The notes: a model not told the origin generated them from the letters alone. Counted from the first letter of the stretch, positions 13,901-27,334 are shown. The stretch is 64,000 nt of DNA from Limanda limanda (GCF_963576545.1 NC_083656.1:8126811-8190810); one strand, 5' to 3'. Numbers and translations are program-made.

Positions 13901-16900
13901 TTCTGCTTGGGTATATTTTTGGGGGAGCTCTCAAAAATCCAGATTGTATACTTTGAGTGAGGAGAAAAATCCAGTTCAATCACGGAACTCTGACCTGGAG
14001 CTGAAAGCGTTCGCATGGAGACGATACCCTTTTCTTTATACTGTGTTTCCAAAACACCAAAAAATGTTAATTCATTGCCAATGACGAACACATTACGCGT
14101 GACCCTCAGATGCGGAGGCAACAACTAGCTCCAGGGTTTGGAAACAGACAAAAGTGGCTTAAAAAAAAGTTCTTAGAATATCCGTACAACGTGTAGCTCG
14201 AGCTTGGTATATAAAGTCAAGAGTCATCTGCTGCTTATTCTACAGTAAGTCAGTTTATTCTAATTGGGGACCAACTAAAAATCTGATTTGCATTGGTCTG
14301 CTTTAGTTAATTAATAAAGAAACAAAGAAGAATGCTCCCATTTGATAAAAATCCAATTTGATCACTATCCATTGACAGGTTTTGCTTGAAAAAGTCCAAT
14401 TCATTAAATAGAGCACTCAATGTCTGCCACGATTGGAAACTACATCTCCAGAAGGTCACTTGATAAGCACTTATGAAACTGATATATCAAGGTAAAAAGA
14501 AAAAAATGAAATCAGCACCAATGGCCTTTTCATTCCTTTCACCTCAGTGTACCTGGCAAATAAATTGTTCAATATTTCAAGGCTGGCCGAGTCTTTGGAA
14601 ATGCATTAATTATCTCTCTGGGCAGAGAGTAGGAGGCATTGCATCCAAAGGTTTTCTCTAAAAGGAAAAGGCAGTCCTACGTGACCGTGACGGCAACTCC
14701 TCACAACACCCCGACACACAATCAGAAATTAGAAAGGGAGAGTTGTATCCCTGTGACAGTTGGCCTCGCGACTGAATCTCAGAAACACAAGTGGGAGCAG
14801 CTATAGTAATATCAATAATTAAATAAATGTAGATTGGAATGAAAGTCCATCATGATCTCAATGCTTACTGAATAGGCCTATTTTGAAGTGAAGTGTACTT
14901 CAGGTGAATAAAAATGTGTCGCCATTACATATTTCACATCTCGTCGTAGGTTGAATAATACAACCATATTTACAAATCTCATATACAGACGGATTAATTA
15001 CACTGTAATGTGTTTTCAAAAGGAGCAAAAAGGTGATGAATGACATCTTCATGGTCCTTGATGAAACTGTAATACAGCACATTACAACAAATTAACAAAA
15101 CATTTCCTTTCAGTCAATATTAGAGTTGGTACTGACAACAGTGGCTTAAAAAATCCACAAAACTGCCTTGACCATTACTGGCATGTATTCCCACTTAATG
15201 ACAGAACAATTTAAAGTATTCTACAATAAAAACTTGTCAGAGCTTGATATTTCATTTCCACAAATTAACCTTAATCGAAGTCAAGGATCCTCGAACACAA
15301 AGAGCCTTACATTTTCGAGCTCGAGTGCATTCTAGCTACTGAACAGACAACAAAAAGTGAACTCACCTCACAAAACAAAAGATAAGAATGTCATTCACAT
15401 TTTGTTTTGCTTTCTTAATTAACTTTCATTGGAAGAGACCACCTAAAGAAAAATACACAATTCAGGAAAGCAGTCCATGAGGCACTCTGTGTGAAATGGA
15501 TTTTTAACCACAAGGACATTTTGGTAAAATTATTTCTGTCTCAATTACACAGCATAAAGGATGAGGTCAGGCAAAGCAATAAGTGGAAGGATTTATCATA
15601 GCGAGTCCACTCATACATTAGAAAGGCAAAGTAATTGGTAAATGTGCCCAATATTGTCCTTGTCATGTACCTTAGGTCGGGGGAAATTCTTAGGGCAACA
15701 CCGCCATCTGCTGCTAAAAGTGATGAACAGCAACACCAACAAACAAGCAGGAGGGATACTGACCCTCACAAGTTAATGCAACATACTTTGAATCATCTGA
15801 GTTCAAATTAAAATAGCAGGTTTTAAGGGCATAGGTAAATATAAAGTAGATTTCAATTTCAGATAATTAGGACTCAAGACAACTCAAAACTGAGCAGCTG
15901 TAGAGTAATTACATTGAATTCTGGTATGTACCTTTTAGGCTTTCGATCAACCACAAAGTAATCTCAGCTTTGTTTTATCAATGACACAATGATATAAGGG
16001 CTGCAACTCAATGATCATTGTCATTTTTTTTTATTATCCTAATCATTCCCTTGTCAGAGCATTCATAAAAGTGAAAAGTTCTACTTTACTGTCTCACAGC
16101 CAAAGGAGAAGTCAGAAGGATTCCCCTGTTTAGGCCAAACAATACTTTCAAACTACTATCACATAAGACTAATAGAGGCAGCAAATATTCACAAATGACA
16201 AGCTGGAACTATAGAAGGTGGACATTTGTTATTAAAAATTAAAAAACGCTCAACTATCAAAATAGCTGCCAATATTCTTCTGTTGATCAACTGAGGCATT
16301 TACTGATTTAGTATTATAGTTCTACAACTTTAAATCCACGTAGATCAGATTAACTGCAGGTTCACTGAAGACTGAAAAATGTATTCACTCCCATTTACTT
16401 AGCCTATTCAACTGAACCATACTGAATCAAGCAATATGACAAACTAGAATGGCAGCTTATATAGTTCATAACTTTCATTCAATCAAGCAGCACCTAATTA
16501 TACACACTCTTAGATATGAGTCCCCTGTTGTCATCTGGATCCATTAATTATTCCCTAGTAAATTGGTGATCTCACACTGTGACAGCATATGAAAACATTT
16601 CTGGAACCAAACCCAGATTTATTGGGTCCTTCCCTGACCCATTAGTCATCCTTCCACTGGGTTTCGTGATAATCTTCCCAGTTTTTGTGTGATGCTTCCA
16701 ACTATCAGACAAACAAGATGAACACAAACAGATGAAAACACAACCTCTTCGATGGAGGTAAAAACACCTTTAAAAAGGCCAAGAAAATACTTTTTATGTT
16801 CAAAAATATTTACGGACAATCGAAAAACACCGGGACAAACAAAAACACCTTCATCTCTGAGCCAATGCTGCTTTGAAAGCCCAAAGCTGACATTACATCA

Positions 16901-19900
16901 TGCCCATGTCACCACACATCACACATTTACAACCAGCGCGGTGCAGACTTTGAGTCACATTGTCAAAATGGGATTGTATTTTGTGCGACACAGCAGACAT
17001 CTGTGGACCCCCGCCTTCCCCACTGGGACAGACCAAGCGTGGCCCTTTGAAGGCGGTGGCTCTGTTTACGCGATAGATTTCATTAAATTAAGCTTACGTG
17101 CGGCCTCTTCTCTGCCTGATCAAAGGCCCGGCTAAGAGCCATGCCATTCTGATTCCCCCCCAACTTGAACTAGCTGAGGCCATCAAATAGGATTTCCATT
17201 GTCCTTTCTAATTTTTTTTACACTCTGACTGAAACTTTTTCTCTGGTCAGACTGACTTCCCCTTGTTTGTCATGGCCCAGCACCGTTTAGAGCCCCACTG
17301 TCCCCTCCGTTATTGCAATGAAGCCCTCCGCCAATCCAGCAAAGCAACGTCTCACATGTACACCTTCGGGATGCCCGTGTGATAAGTTGTCTTCCTGGAT
17401 GAAATGGCTGGGGTTGCCGAGGTCGACTCGGGCCCTGTCTGGAAAGGAGCAGAAAGGAGGTCTCAAGCTGGCACACCGGTGGTAGGAAGACTTCAAACCA
17501 CGGGTGAATGGGAGGATGAGAGAGCAGGTTAAGGGGGGAGACACCCGTGGGAGGCCAGTAGGGGGTGGGGTTGGGTAGTGAGGGAGTGGAAAGACCTTGA
17601 TATCCACGGAAAGCACAACAAAGCCGGAGCTTTTTACATTAAAAAGAAAGGAGATTGCCTTTTTTCCACTCGACGCCTTTCGAGCCCAGTGTCATGTCCT
17701 CCCTAGGCCTGCAGGAAGTGAGAGGCTGAGCTCGGCTATAGCATTTGGCACATCTGAGGCACATCTGAGGGGGCTGAAGTTCCTGCCGTCTGAACACTTG
17801 CCTCAAATTTGCAGGAGACCAGACGTACTAGATGTTACTGTGCGGAGTGGATGATCCCAGTTTAAATGTACACTGATCTGACCGTACCACACATGGAGGT
17901 GTAAAAATGGAAAATTACAGTCAAACTGAGCAGTCACAGTGTGAAGCAGGCCAATATTCTTTTATTCTTCTGGCGGTATAAGACAATGCTGCTGCTCCTT
18001 CCTGCTGCAGCCTCTGTGTTTTTAGGGCCTGACACATACAACTTGTATTCAGTCTGTCAAGTATGCAGTTATATAGGAATAGGAATGAGGACCTAATCGT
18101 GTTTAGCTTAACGGAACGAGCAGATGAATGCAGAGTTTTTCCACGTTACAGAAACACTTTTGCCCTGAAGACGGGAATAAAAATGAAAAGTATGGAAAAT
18201 TAGCGGCGGTATCAGCCACAGCAGGTGTTAAGTGCTTGATGATTACGCGCGGTAAGTGTGGGGAGAAGAAAAGTTAAAGATTAATCACCAGCCAATTAAA
18301 TGCCCATGGTGAGGAAAGCAAACTGTCTTGGCACGGAGATCTCCTCTGTGATCTCAGCTAGCACATCTCAGTGGTGTGCTCGCAGATCACTAGCGCGATA
18401 TCTCCATCCACACAGCTTGTTTGTGCACGTCTGCTTGTTTGTTCTGCTCTTGGAATAGTGAGGGACCGGGGGAAGGGTTGGGGGAGATGTTATATTTCTA
18501 AATTTAATTCAATACAGGTTTTCAAAAGCATATAGAGGTTAATGATATTCGATACTGATCAAATGTTTGAGATAACGATAAGGGTGAAATATGGGCTACA
18601 GTAGTACGAGACTCATGGAGCCTGTTTTACATAATGTCTAGAAGAATATTCAGGTTAGATTCAAGTTGGTCTCATGCTGGTGATTCCATTACGTGTGTGT
18701 GTGTTTCTCACATCTTTAATTTCATTTTATAACAAAGAATTCTGATTATAATGACTTTACTTTGAAAAATTGTGCATTTTTAATAATCACTGTTACTGTT
18801 GTTTCTTCTGATATTTAGCTATGTGAGAAAAAAGTTGCAGAGAAAAAGTTTAAATTGGAGACGGAACCTACACCTGCGCTGCTTTTCAAAGTTTTTGAGT
18901 AAATTAGATCATAAGAAAACCACATTGAAACACCAAGGTTAAATTCTGCTCCTGTCCCAGGTCAGGCTTAAGTAAATCCATTTAAAAGTTCTTTCAACAT
19001 CCAACTCCGTATATTTACCTCTATAACCCTGTCTCAGGTTGTGTGGAATGACTGGTCTGCTCTCGAGCTCAAGGTCAACAGCTCTCACACTGTGGATTTA
19101 CTATCACGTGAGCATCAGCACAACAAAACTGACAACGGAAAACCAGAGCAGATGAGAGACGAAAAAAAAGATATCATTAAAGATACTTGCTGTAAGGTAA
19201 GTATCTGAAAACAGAGATAATATTTTAAAGATATTTACATCAGGGTAACGAGAAAAGACAAAACAAATAGAAAATAAGATCCATTTGCAATGAATAATTT
19301 CTGACTTTCAACACGTTATTGATTAAGCGGAGTACCTTGAGATGTTGGTAGCAAACATTGTGAACTATAGCAAGTGACCCAGAAGACTGTTGTGTTCATT
19401 AAGCTTTGATGTAGGCTAGAGATCAAGTCAAGACATACAGCGATTTATGAATTACTAAACAAGGCCAGAGTCTGCAGCAACAACACAAACACACACACAC
19501 AACCTGTTCTCGATAGGCAGCGCTTTCAAGTTCAAATACAAACAGTGAATTAACCTCGGTGGATGCGCCACTGAGCTTCAGCATTGGTCTGCTCGTGTGT
19601 GTGTGAGTGTGTGTGCGTCTGTGTTTGTGTGGAGTCCAAACAATGGATGTAGATACAGACACGTGACACCTTGAAACGATGTATGTTAATGCAGTATGTT
19701 GTGTTAAATAAATGTATATACACCTCAAGTCACACTTTATCCTAAATATCTTCATATGATAATTTAAGATTCAATGAAGTGTTGAAATACTTACAAAGTC
19801 TTTCTCCAACTTCTCCATTTCCTGCTTGTAGCTCTTCAGTCGGCTGTTGAACATTCCTCGACTCTGGATGGGAATCTCCCGCACCTCCAGGTCCATCTGC

Positions 19901-22900
19901 TCCAGCTGAAACCCAGAGTTTATCCACTTAATTTGACAAACATTTCAAAACATTTTGAACTAGTGAACACTTAAGCATATGATGTACGCTGAAGGGATAC
20001 AAAACATAACTAAATGTTTAGGGTTTGAGCTCATTCTGATGCTAATTCACATCCTGAATGTGAAAGAAACAGCAGAAAATGCATTTTTATGAGAATCATT
20101 GTCAAAGCACTCGGTGAGAAGATGCTAAAGCAATCTAGGTCTCATTAGTCTCTTTCCATCCACACAATAATGTAAATGTTGCATTGCTGTGTCTTGCAAA
20201 AAAGTTTCCAATCTATGATAAGAACAAGATGCTCAGGACAACTCTAAAACAATAAACTTTTTTTAAATAAGTTTGTTCGACAGCATTAATTTCAATTTGA
20301 TCCGGTGCTGAAGGTAAAAAGAAAAATGCCTCCCGCTCGCGTCACTCAGCTGCGATAAAAGTTGCGACAGTGGAAGTCGGTTCTGTAAATAAATTCACAA
20401 TCAAATATGAGGGCGTCTTCAATGCAGCGACGTGTAAGGGCGCAACAATGTCACAGTGAATGAAGTAAAAGTACATTTGATTCATGGCTAGACAGGTCTC
20501 TCCGTGGCGGATTTGGAGGAAACTAATCACCGTGACATAACAAGACAACTGCGACAACAATTTGTCTCTGTCAGGTGACTTTGCTCATTTTTAAACAGCA
20601 ACATGAAGACTCCCACCTCAAGATAATGGCTTGAAATGTGTCATAGGGGTGTCACTTAAAAGCAGATTACGGGAAAGCAATCGTGTGAGGAGGAAGCCTC
20701 CGTTCTGCAATGTGAAGTGTGTGTATGTGTGTGTGTGTTTGTGTGCACGCGTCTGCATGTCATGTCACCACGATACAGGTGCTGTTGTCTGGTGCCAGTG
20801 AATATTGTCTCCTCCCTCTTTCCACAAATTCATTATTTAGGAAATGGGAAGAGGAGAAAATTACTGATCAAAGACGTACCAACTCTCTGACTTCTTCAAG
20901 CTGTTTGTCGACATTTAGAACCAGCTGCGTCTTCTCCTCTGAAAGGGAAAAAAAACAGCAACATATTGATCAGCCGACAGAGGAACAGCGATTCATGACA
21001 ACAACCCAACTCCCCCACAACAGGGGAAGAGACGGGGGAGAGGGAAAGAAAGAGGCTGGGAGAAAACAACACACGAGGACACATTTGAAGATATATTTAC
21101 ACATTCTCTCCACACGACAAGCCAACATTTGATGTCTCTTAGTTATTGGCGTCTATGAGGCCTTTGTTGGTTTCTGTTGAGGAGCGGTGAGACACCTCGT
21201 GCCAACTCAAAGGGAAGGGAGGTGTCAGCTTTGCTCACTTGCCAGAAGTATGAGTCCCACTCACAATGACTAACGCGCCGCTCTGCACCTCACCCCGTGG
21301 CTGCTCCTGCACATTACCCATTGAAACTCATTAGGACTGGCGAGAGTTCCAAAGGAGCGTGTCGACTACAGTTCATCCCACTGTTATTTAAGGCAGCAAC
21401 ATCCCCGCTTCATTTCTGTACATACAAGAAGCTTTGTTCTGAAATTAGCTCTTTGCCATGAAAGTGAACCCCATGAAACGTAGAGGTTTGGTTTGGTTGT
21501 ACAACAATCAAGCGTCGACATACTATTAAAAAATGGTAAAAAGGGCCGAAAATGTATTAAAATCTGTGAAATACACAAAAATAATTCGCTTGAACTTATA
21601 ATTAAGATGTTAGTGAGGCACTCACTATATTTACATGGACACCACTTTTCCAATATCAATCCCAACTCAGACAATAGAAAGATTTCTAATTACCTTAGCC
21701 CAAGTTCATGCCTCGAACAAGGAATAATCCAAGTAAGACGTGCAGAGTCTTCTTAACTCAGTCACATTATGTAGACATGTAGGCTATAGATCTTTATCAC
21801 ATTATTACCTCCTAGTTTTTGCATGATTTTGTAACAGGGACAGTACAACAGTTACCAGCTGCTTGACATCATGATGAGACAATGCTCTGTAAAACATTTA
21901 AATGGGAAAATTAATGGAATATTCCGAATATTATTCTTATTCAGAATAAGGCAGACGGTTAGAATTTTGCTGTCCATGTCAACATAGTCATGACAGTGGG
22001 AGTCTCCAAAATATAAAATAACGGTTAATACAATATACTAATCATCATATTATCAATTTTGTTAGTTTGTATACAAAATATTGTACTATTGTATTAGGTA
22101 AAACAATACAGGTTGATCAAACTGGGACTTTACTGCTGAATAAACTTCACAAGAGAGAGTCCTCTCTACAGATTTAAGAACATAATTCAGGTAGTGAAGT
22201 GACAAGGTAATGCGATATCAGAGAAAATTAAGAGGACATGTATTTGAACACAGGCAATGTCAGTAAACTGATTTTGGCATCAGCAGAAATGAGGGGATCC
22301 TGTTCAGAGTAATTCAAAAAATCCTAACAAGGATCACTTCAACTGAACTGAAAATATCAACAGTCCTGATAGCAAACATTCAGCAATGTAAATACAGAGT
22401 CAACTAAGCCAAGAGCTTCAAAGTAAATAACAAAGAAATAACTAAATCAAAGCTCAGATCATCATTTTCTCCGGCCTCACAGAGCAGCGTTACCTTTGGC
22501 CAGTCCGAAGATTCATTTTTAAAACCCGTGTCCAACCTCACAACCTACACAGTAAACAGCCGGAGGCGATTCACACAAGGGTGAGATGGAGCTTCCTCGC
22601 TCAAACTCGGGCCCAGGCCAGAGGGCTGTGAAATATATATGGATTATTACCAAGACTACAACTTGCCGAAATATGGCAAATAACAAAAAAGGAGTGCTTG
22701 GCAAAAAAAAAAGATTTGAGTTGCCATGATTGACATGCAGACTCATGGCATGAGCTCAGAAAGGTGAAAAAAAGGACATTCGTGTTTCGTGGAAAAAGGC
22801 CTATTTCAGTGTATTCTTATTCAAATATTCCTTGTACCTCAGTTTTTGGTGAATGGTAACAAATAAATATATAAGTACACATTCATTTGACTGTTATATG

Positions 22901-25736
22901 AATGAAGACGGTCATGGACATTTTTTTCCCACACGCCACGGCCATTATCAGCAATTGTGCACATGTGAAGTAAAGGCATACAACAACAGCACTGACAAAA
23001 GCCTTTTGTCTGGAGCAATATTAACGTATTAAAACGAGGGGCTGTAAAACCCCAGGCAAAATTCGGCTACTTCAGGAAGAAAAAGCCAGAGGGACTTAAG
23101 AAAGGAAGAAAAGAAAAACGTTAACGAGGAGGAAGGGAATTGAAATTCAACTATAAACTATTCTGTTGGTGGCAGAAAAACGTAGAACGGGCACTTATGG
23201 TTTCTGGCTTTGTACATATTCATACCGGCTTACTCCGACACAGTTAACAGATGGTGAGAGGAAGCAATGTGGAATTGCTCGGTGGAATGGGCTGCCATGA
23301 ATCTTCAAAGATGCCAATTGCACACCAGAAATATTCAGTCAGTCGAGGTTTTTGTGAGAGCAAGTGGCCTTTGAAAAACCAATGTGCAAGTGTGAGCCTC
23401 GAGTAGAAGATTAGCATCCTCAGTAGGGGGTAGATGCAGATTTTAGCAATCAAAACTAAACTAGTAGAGTCAACTAGATGTAGACGTTACAGTTACCATC
23501 ACAAGTACGGTGGCTGATGTACAAAATGTCGATGATGGATGGATATCTTACACACATTTCGAAAATATGCAGCTACGCATTTCTCTCTCGAAAATCCCAG
23601 TGGAATTTAGAAAAGAAAAGAAGTTTGAAATGGGAATTGAAAACTGATTATGAGTTTATATTTTTACATAATTAAATCAATATAAGCTTGTTGAGTATTT
23701 TACATCCACTTCTAACTGGGATAAGTATTCAGCGCAAACTCAAAGTTATGAGGTTGTGTGTGAATTGAAAAACTGGGTTTCTTCTGGGTACAGAATGACA
23801 GAAACACAAATAGGCCGATGAGACCGGATGAATTTTGCCGTGAAGTGATGATGTCTTTTTTAATGGCTCTTTAAAACATCATCAGTATCTGAAAGTCCCT
23901 TGATGGTATTCTGAAACATTACAAATTTAAGTTCTAGAGGAACAAGAAAACCATTTGACAAGAAACTAAGTGCATCAGCTCAACTAGACACAATTTGTCT
24001 CAGGAAAGCTATTGGAGTCTTTAGGCTATACCAGCAATACTGTGAATAATTTTGCTTTCAATTACACTTGCTGTTATCAGCTACTTGTCCGTAATATTGT
24101 TTTTCTAATTTGAGGCTTGCATATGAAGGTATAGCTGGATGGAAGGTAAATTATAATGTAAAGTAAAATAAGAAGGACATATTTCTTAGCCCTGCATCTG
24201 TGTCTTGCTTTGTGGAAGACTGAATGTGCAGCAGCCCCACGTGGATGTGTAATCTATCACATCCTCTTTGCCCTTTATACAGAGAGCTGTATAAACACCT
24301 TCTTATCATCATTGATTGCTGTTATGGTTTTCCCATTGTGTAGTTGTGTTACAATGTGAAAGAGTTTCCACCCTTTTAATGATTAAAGGGATTCTGAGTG
24401 GGACTCCATAACTGTCATCTCATTAAAATCACATTGATCACACATGTTCATTGTCATCCCGATGTTCTCTCCCTGTTTTGATGTCTTTCTTCAAAGTATA
24501 TTGACCCTATGTGATGGAAATAAATTTTAAGAAGTTGCGTCAATATAAGATCAATACTTAACATGTTGTTTACTACATTCATGGCAACAAAGCGTCCACA
24601 TCGAACAACCTGAAATATGTATGAATCACCTCTACATGACCACCACTATGAACTTAATTATTTACAACAAGACATGCTATGCGCTTTACATTTTTACAAT
24701 GTTCGCAAGACCCAGTTACATGATCTCAGACACAGAATCAACAGCACGATACAAACACAAATCCCTGAATTCAAATAAACTCTTACCAAACAGAGCATGT
24801 GGCCGCCCGGTAACTAGGCTGACATGCAAAGTGTCTCATCGTTCTTCTTTCCATCTATTGTGTAGACCCACATATTAGATTTCACAGTAACTGGGGTAGA
24901 ACCTGTTCAAACATTTATTGGACAGAGGGGAGTTGAACAACAAGCTCATTCACACCTAAGGCCATTTTATCATTCACCGATATACCAGGCACGCAGTGGT
25001 AAAATGAAACATGTCATCAGACCTTTTGCAAAGCAGACAATTTACATGTCGGGAGCAGGAAGCACACGCGTGTATAGAATAACATTAACAATGGTTCTCC
25101 TCTTTGTTTGTGTCCCTTTGAGACAGTATGCACAATATAATAGCCCTGAGACTCGCATAGAACTTAAAATACAGGCACGATTAATGATATCAATTACAGC
25201 TTTTCCTGTTATTATAGTCAGTGTGTGTTTTTTCCCATACAGGTCTGACCTCTTGTTATGAAGTGACAGTACCTATTACTCTATGCTAGATGTGCCTAAT
25301 TTCTCATTTTAATACTTCCATTATTAAAGGTAGTAGCTTGACAAAGCAGGTGCATCTTAACTAAAGGGAAACACATTATATTATGTCATTAAAATCAGTG
25401 TTTGCCAGTCACACTGATTTCCATCAATTCCAGACAAAACTAGACAGCAACAGGTGGTGTGGTTGCCCCACACACAACTATAGGAACACTGTAGATCAAG
25501 TAAAGCGTTTTAAACCATTAGATAAAATGCTTTATTGCTGAAACGTCACAGGTAAGCTACACCTGCTACCGTTAGCTTCCTAGCTAAACAGCTAGCTAGC
25601 CGCAGCTAAGCGGTTCCAGCTCATGAGCTCAACCCGTCTTACCTCCGCTCAGCTTGGGAACTCTGCCGATTTTGTTGGTTATCTCGGCCGTGGCGGTGCC
25701 GAAGTCCTGCTCGTAGGCTTCGAAGTCTGAAGACAT
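4097..25736 (-). CDS. vti1a: Vesicle transport SNARE Vti1a, 5' part (coding exons 1-4)
   Basis: Qb-SNARE acting in endosome/TGN membrane fusion. Coding exons on the minus strand are 25736-25643 (ATG; MSSDFEAYEQDF...), 20938-20880, 19905-19795 and 4174-4097. All have AG/GT borders and phases join cleanly, giving 114 codons. The protein follows vertebrate Vti1a closely: EQMDLEVREIP, SYKQEMEKLEKDF and SRIAYSDEVRNDLLGDD are recognisable. These residues form the N-terminal Habc-type three-helix domain. The SNARE helix and C-terminal membrane anchor (roughly another 100 residues) are missing and must lie left of base 1; I searched 1-4096 by eye and found no further exon. Introns are large (about 4.7, 1.0 and 15.6 kb). 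The ATG lies about 280 bp from the divergent zdhhc6 leader. Identity is firm; whether other isoforms exist is not visible. Confidence 0.96.
4362..4452. repeat. TG-rich microsatellite
   Basis: Interrupted (TG)n, ending in a longer pure run, in vti1a intron 3. Confidence 0.9.
4878..4960. repeat. Compound TC/CA/TA microsatellite
   Basis: (TC)n, (CA)n, (TA)n, then (TC)n again. It generates spurious ORFs on both strands. Confidence 0.9.
9497..9517. repeat. Run of 21 G
   Basis: Uninterrupted G tract in vti1a intron 3. Length may be affected by sequencing slippage. Confidence 0.9.
9768..9885. repeat. Polypurine tract
   Basis: Over 90 percent A/G on the plus strand (GAAAGAAAGACGG..., GAGGGAGAAAAAGGGG...), hence polypyrimidine on the vti1a sense strand. 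Confidence 0.8.
17364..17438 (-). other. Candidate 75-bp cassette exon in vti1a intron 3
   Basis: On the minus strand a strong pyrimidine tract and acceptor (CTGCTCCTTTCCAG) precede 75 open bases that end AAG before a GTGTAC donor. The 75 bases are 25 codons with no stop in the frame entering from vti1a exon 3 (phase 0) and leave phase 0 for exon 4, so inclusion would add 25 residues without shifting the frame. A second donor 8 bp on (GTGAGA) would shift it. I know no such exon in the family, and chance cannot be excluded. Confidence 0.25.
19906..20879. other. vti1a intron 2
   Basis: Nothing beyond a GT-rich microsatellite at about 20717-20745 is recognised. Confidence 0.6.
20939..25642. other. 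vti1a intron 1
   Basis: A 4.7-kb intron of mainly AT-rich unique-looking DNA. It contains a probable foldback element around 21630-21985 (listed separately). Near the gene start (25568-25612) is a cluster of GCTAGC/TTAGC-type words. No other exon or RNA gene is seen. Confidence 0.6.
21630..21985. repeat. Probable foldback (MITE-like) element
   Basis: The ends carry near-inverted copies of ACATGGACA (about 21633 and, inverted, about 21970). Inside is an ATTCCGAATATT/TTATTCAGAATAA palindromic section. A similar block (TATTCAGAATAAAG ... GGTGTCCATGTAG) occurs at about 49775-49900, which suggests one dispersed family. Family name not assigned. Confidence 0.45.
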
Positions 25737-26018
25737 GGTCGAGGTTGACAGCTAGCTCAGGATGATAATAACAACACGGCTCGAATGGAGTCCTTTTCCT
25801 GGAGTCGCACTGAAATGTGCCCGGCAAGAACCTGAACTTTGTTTTTATTTTTATTCCCCCACTGCAAACAGTCCCATGGAAAACACTGCTCGGCTCTTAT
25901 GGGTTTTTCCTCTTTCCGTTTTGTTTTTTGAATTAAATAGATTCACACCTTTGTTAATAATTAAATAGTTCAAAGGAAAACAATGTGTCCGCTTCGGGGA
26001 GGAAGTTTCTGAAGCACC
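25737..26018. promoter_or_regulatory. Bidirectional promoter vti1a / zdhhc6
   Basis: Only about 280 bp separate the vti1a ATG (minus strand) from the first ATG of the zdhhc6 leader (plus strand). No TATA box is placed convincingly. A GGAAGT ETS-type word lies at about 26001. Head-to-head arrangement is read from the sequence; shared control is inference. Confidence 0.6.
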
Positions 26019-27082
26019 ATGTCCAACGTTCCTCCTCATACTCAGAAGAAATTGGAGAAAGACAATAAGGAAGTGAGCAGGTTGGTCTTTTTAATTTCCC
26101 TTTGTCTTCCTCTATTTAAACCTTTCTCGAATTCATCAGTAAACATTTGTTTTACTGTCAATATTCTGAATTAATCGTGTTTGTGTATTTTCTCCATCTT
26201 GTGGCAACAGCCCAAGCCGGATGCGTTAGTCTTGACTAGCTGGTGAACAGGCTAGCGAAGTAGCTAGCTGTTAGCCCTGTTGCTAAAAATCAATAAAACA
26301 CGTTTAGTCAAATGTGTTGTCATTTATTATTGTTAAGCCCCACTTGTCCGGCGTGTGATTGACACACACTGTGCTCGGGATGTAACGTGTTGCATGCGAG
26401 GGTTTCTCCGTGTTGCTGTGTTTTCTTCCGGATGTTGAATTAGCTAGCTCGGTGTCATGAGCTAATTATACCCAGAGTAGCCGGTGAGCGTTGAAAGCTG
26501 TGGATTTAAGTGCAACACTGGTGTGTAGTGTGTTTATCAGTGTGTTGTTGTGTCTCCATCTATTAGGTCCTGATGGTAAAATACAGTTTTGATCAATAAG
26601 TTAACTATTATTACAATAGAAACAAGAGATGGTGAAATGCTGTAAACATACTGATGTAATACGTTAACCTCATTATTAAGGGCTGGGAAACGAAACAATC
26701 ATTTTCTTGATGTAATTTTCAATCAATGGCAATATAACAAAACATCCTTATATATCTATATGATGCTTATGCATTGTGAAAGCACAAGGAGGAGTTAGAA
26801 TGTAATGTTCTAGCTCAGGTTTGTGAGTGTTTGTCATTCTCCGTCCATAAAGAAGGGAGCCAAAATATGTCTTAAGAAGAAATAGTAATTTAATATGAAA
26901 ATTAATCGTAATAGTCTCAGCATAAGGTTAGGGTTACGGGCTAGCTTTTGGCACTGAAAGCATTACCATAACTGAAACCAGATACTAGGCAATGTTGGAT
27001 CAAAGGATCAATGGTTCTGACCTTTGTTTGTTTGTTTTTTATTTCACTCTAGATGGGGAATCTGAGTTTGTCACAAGGATAG
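26019..27082 (+). other. Probable split upstream ORF in the zdhhc6 5' leader
   Basis: ATG at 26019 in a good context (CACCATGT) opens 18 codons (MSNVPPHTQKKL...) up to a GTGAGC donor at 26073, or 21 codons up to GTTGGT at 26081; both are phase 0. The next acceptor (TTTCACTCTAG) gives an exon starting at 27053 whose first bases continue ATG GGG AAT and stop at TAG 27080-27082. The spliced leader would therefore carry a 27-30 codon uORF ending 250 bp before the zdhhc6 ATG at 27335. The peptide resembles nothing I know. Exon borders are inferred. Confidence 0.4.
26083..27052. other. zdhhc6 intron 1
   Basis: Intron in the 5' leader. It holds a cluster of GCTAGC/GTTAGC-type words at 26230-26285 and 26445-26452 and is otherwise unremarkable. 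Confidence 0.5.
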
Positions 27083-27334
27083 TGTGCTCCGACATTTGGC
27101 TGGAGAGGATGCTGCTCTTTGCCACGGCAAAGACCAATGGGACACGGAGAGCCCCAGTGATTCAAGACCAGGAGAGCTGCCGGCTACTGAGAAGACGAGA
27201 AAAAATATGTGCATCGTCCCCACCGCTGTCATTGCAAGATAGCAGAGGAACAAATTAACACGTTGTGGAAACTTGGTCAATACATTTCAGGACTCAACTG
27301 ACCAACATATTGGTTCTAAACGTGTGGCAACAAA

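Larger units (their letters stand above)
4175..19794. other. vti1a intron 3 (15.6 kb)
   Basis: Large intron between vti1a coding exons 3 and 4. It contains microsatellites, a 21-G tract, polypurine stretches and mostly unique-looking sequence; no transposon ORF is evident. In vertebrates the introns of VTI1A lie beside TCF7L2 and are expected to carry regulatory DNA (general knowledge), but I cannot demonstrate conservation from one sequence. A possible cassette exon at 17364-17438 is listed separately. Confidence 0.6.

Noticed and set aside
17287..17616. 109-codon minus-strand ORF as an independent gene
   Set aside because: No recognisable protein; only the 75-bp segment with splice signals was retained as a candidate exon.
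26925..26945. Telomere-like GGTTAGGGTTA words here and near 31800
   Set aside because: Only one or two units; not an array.
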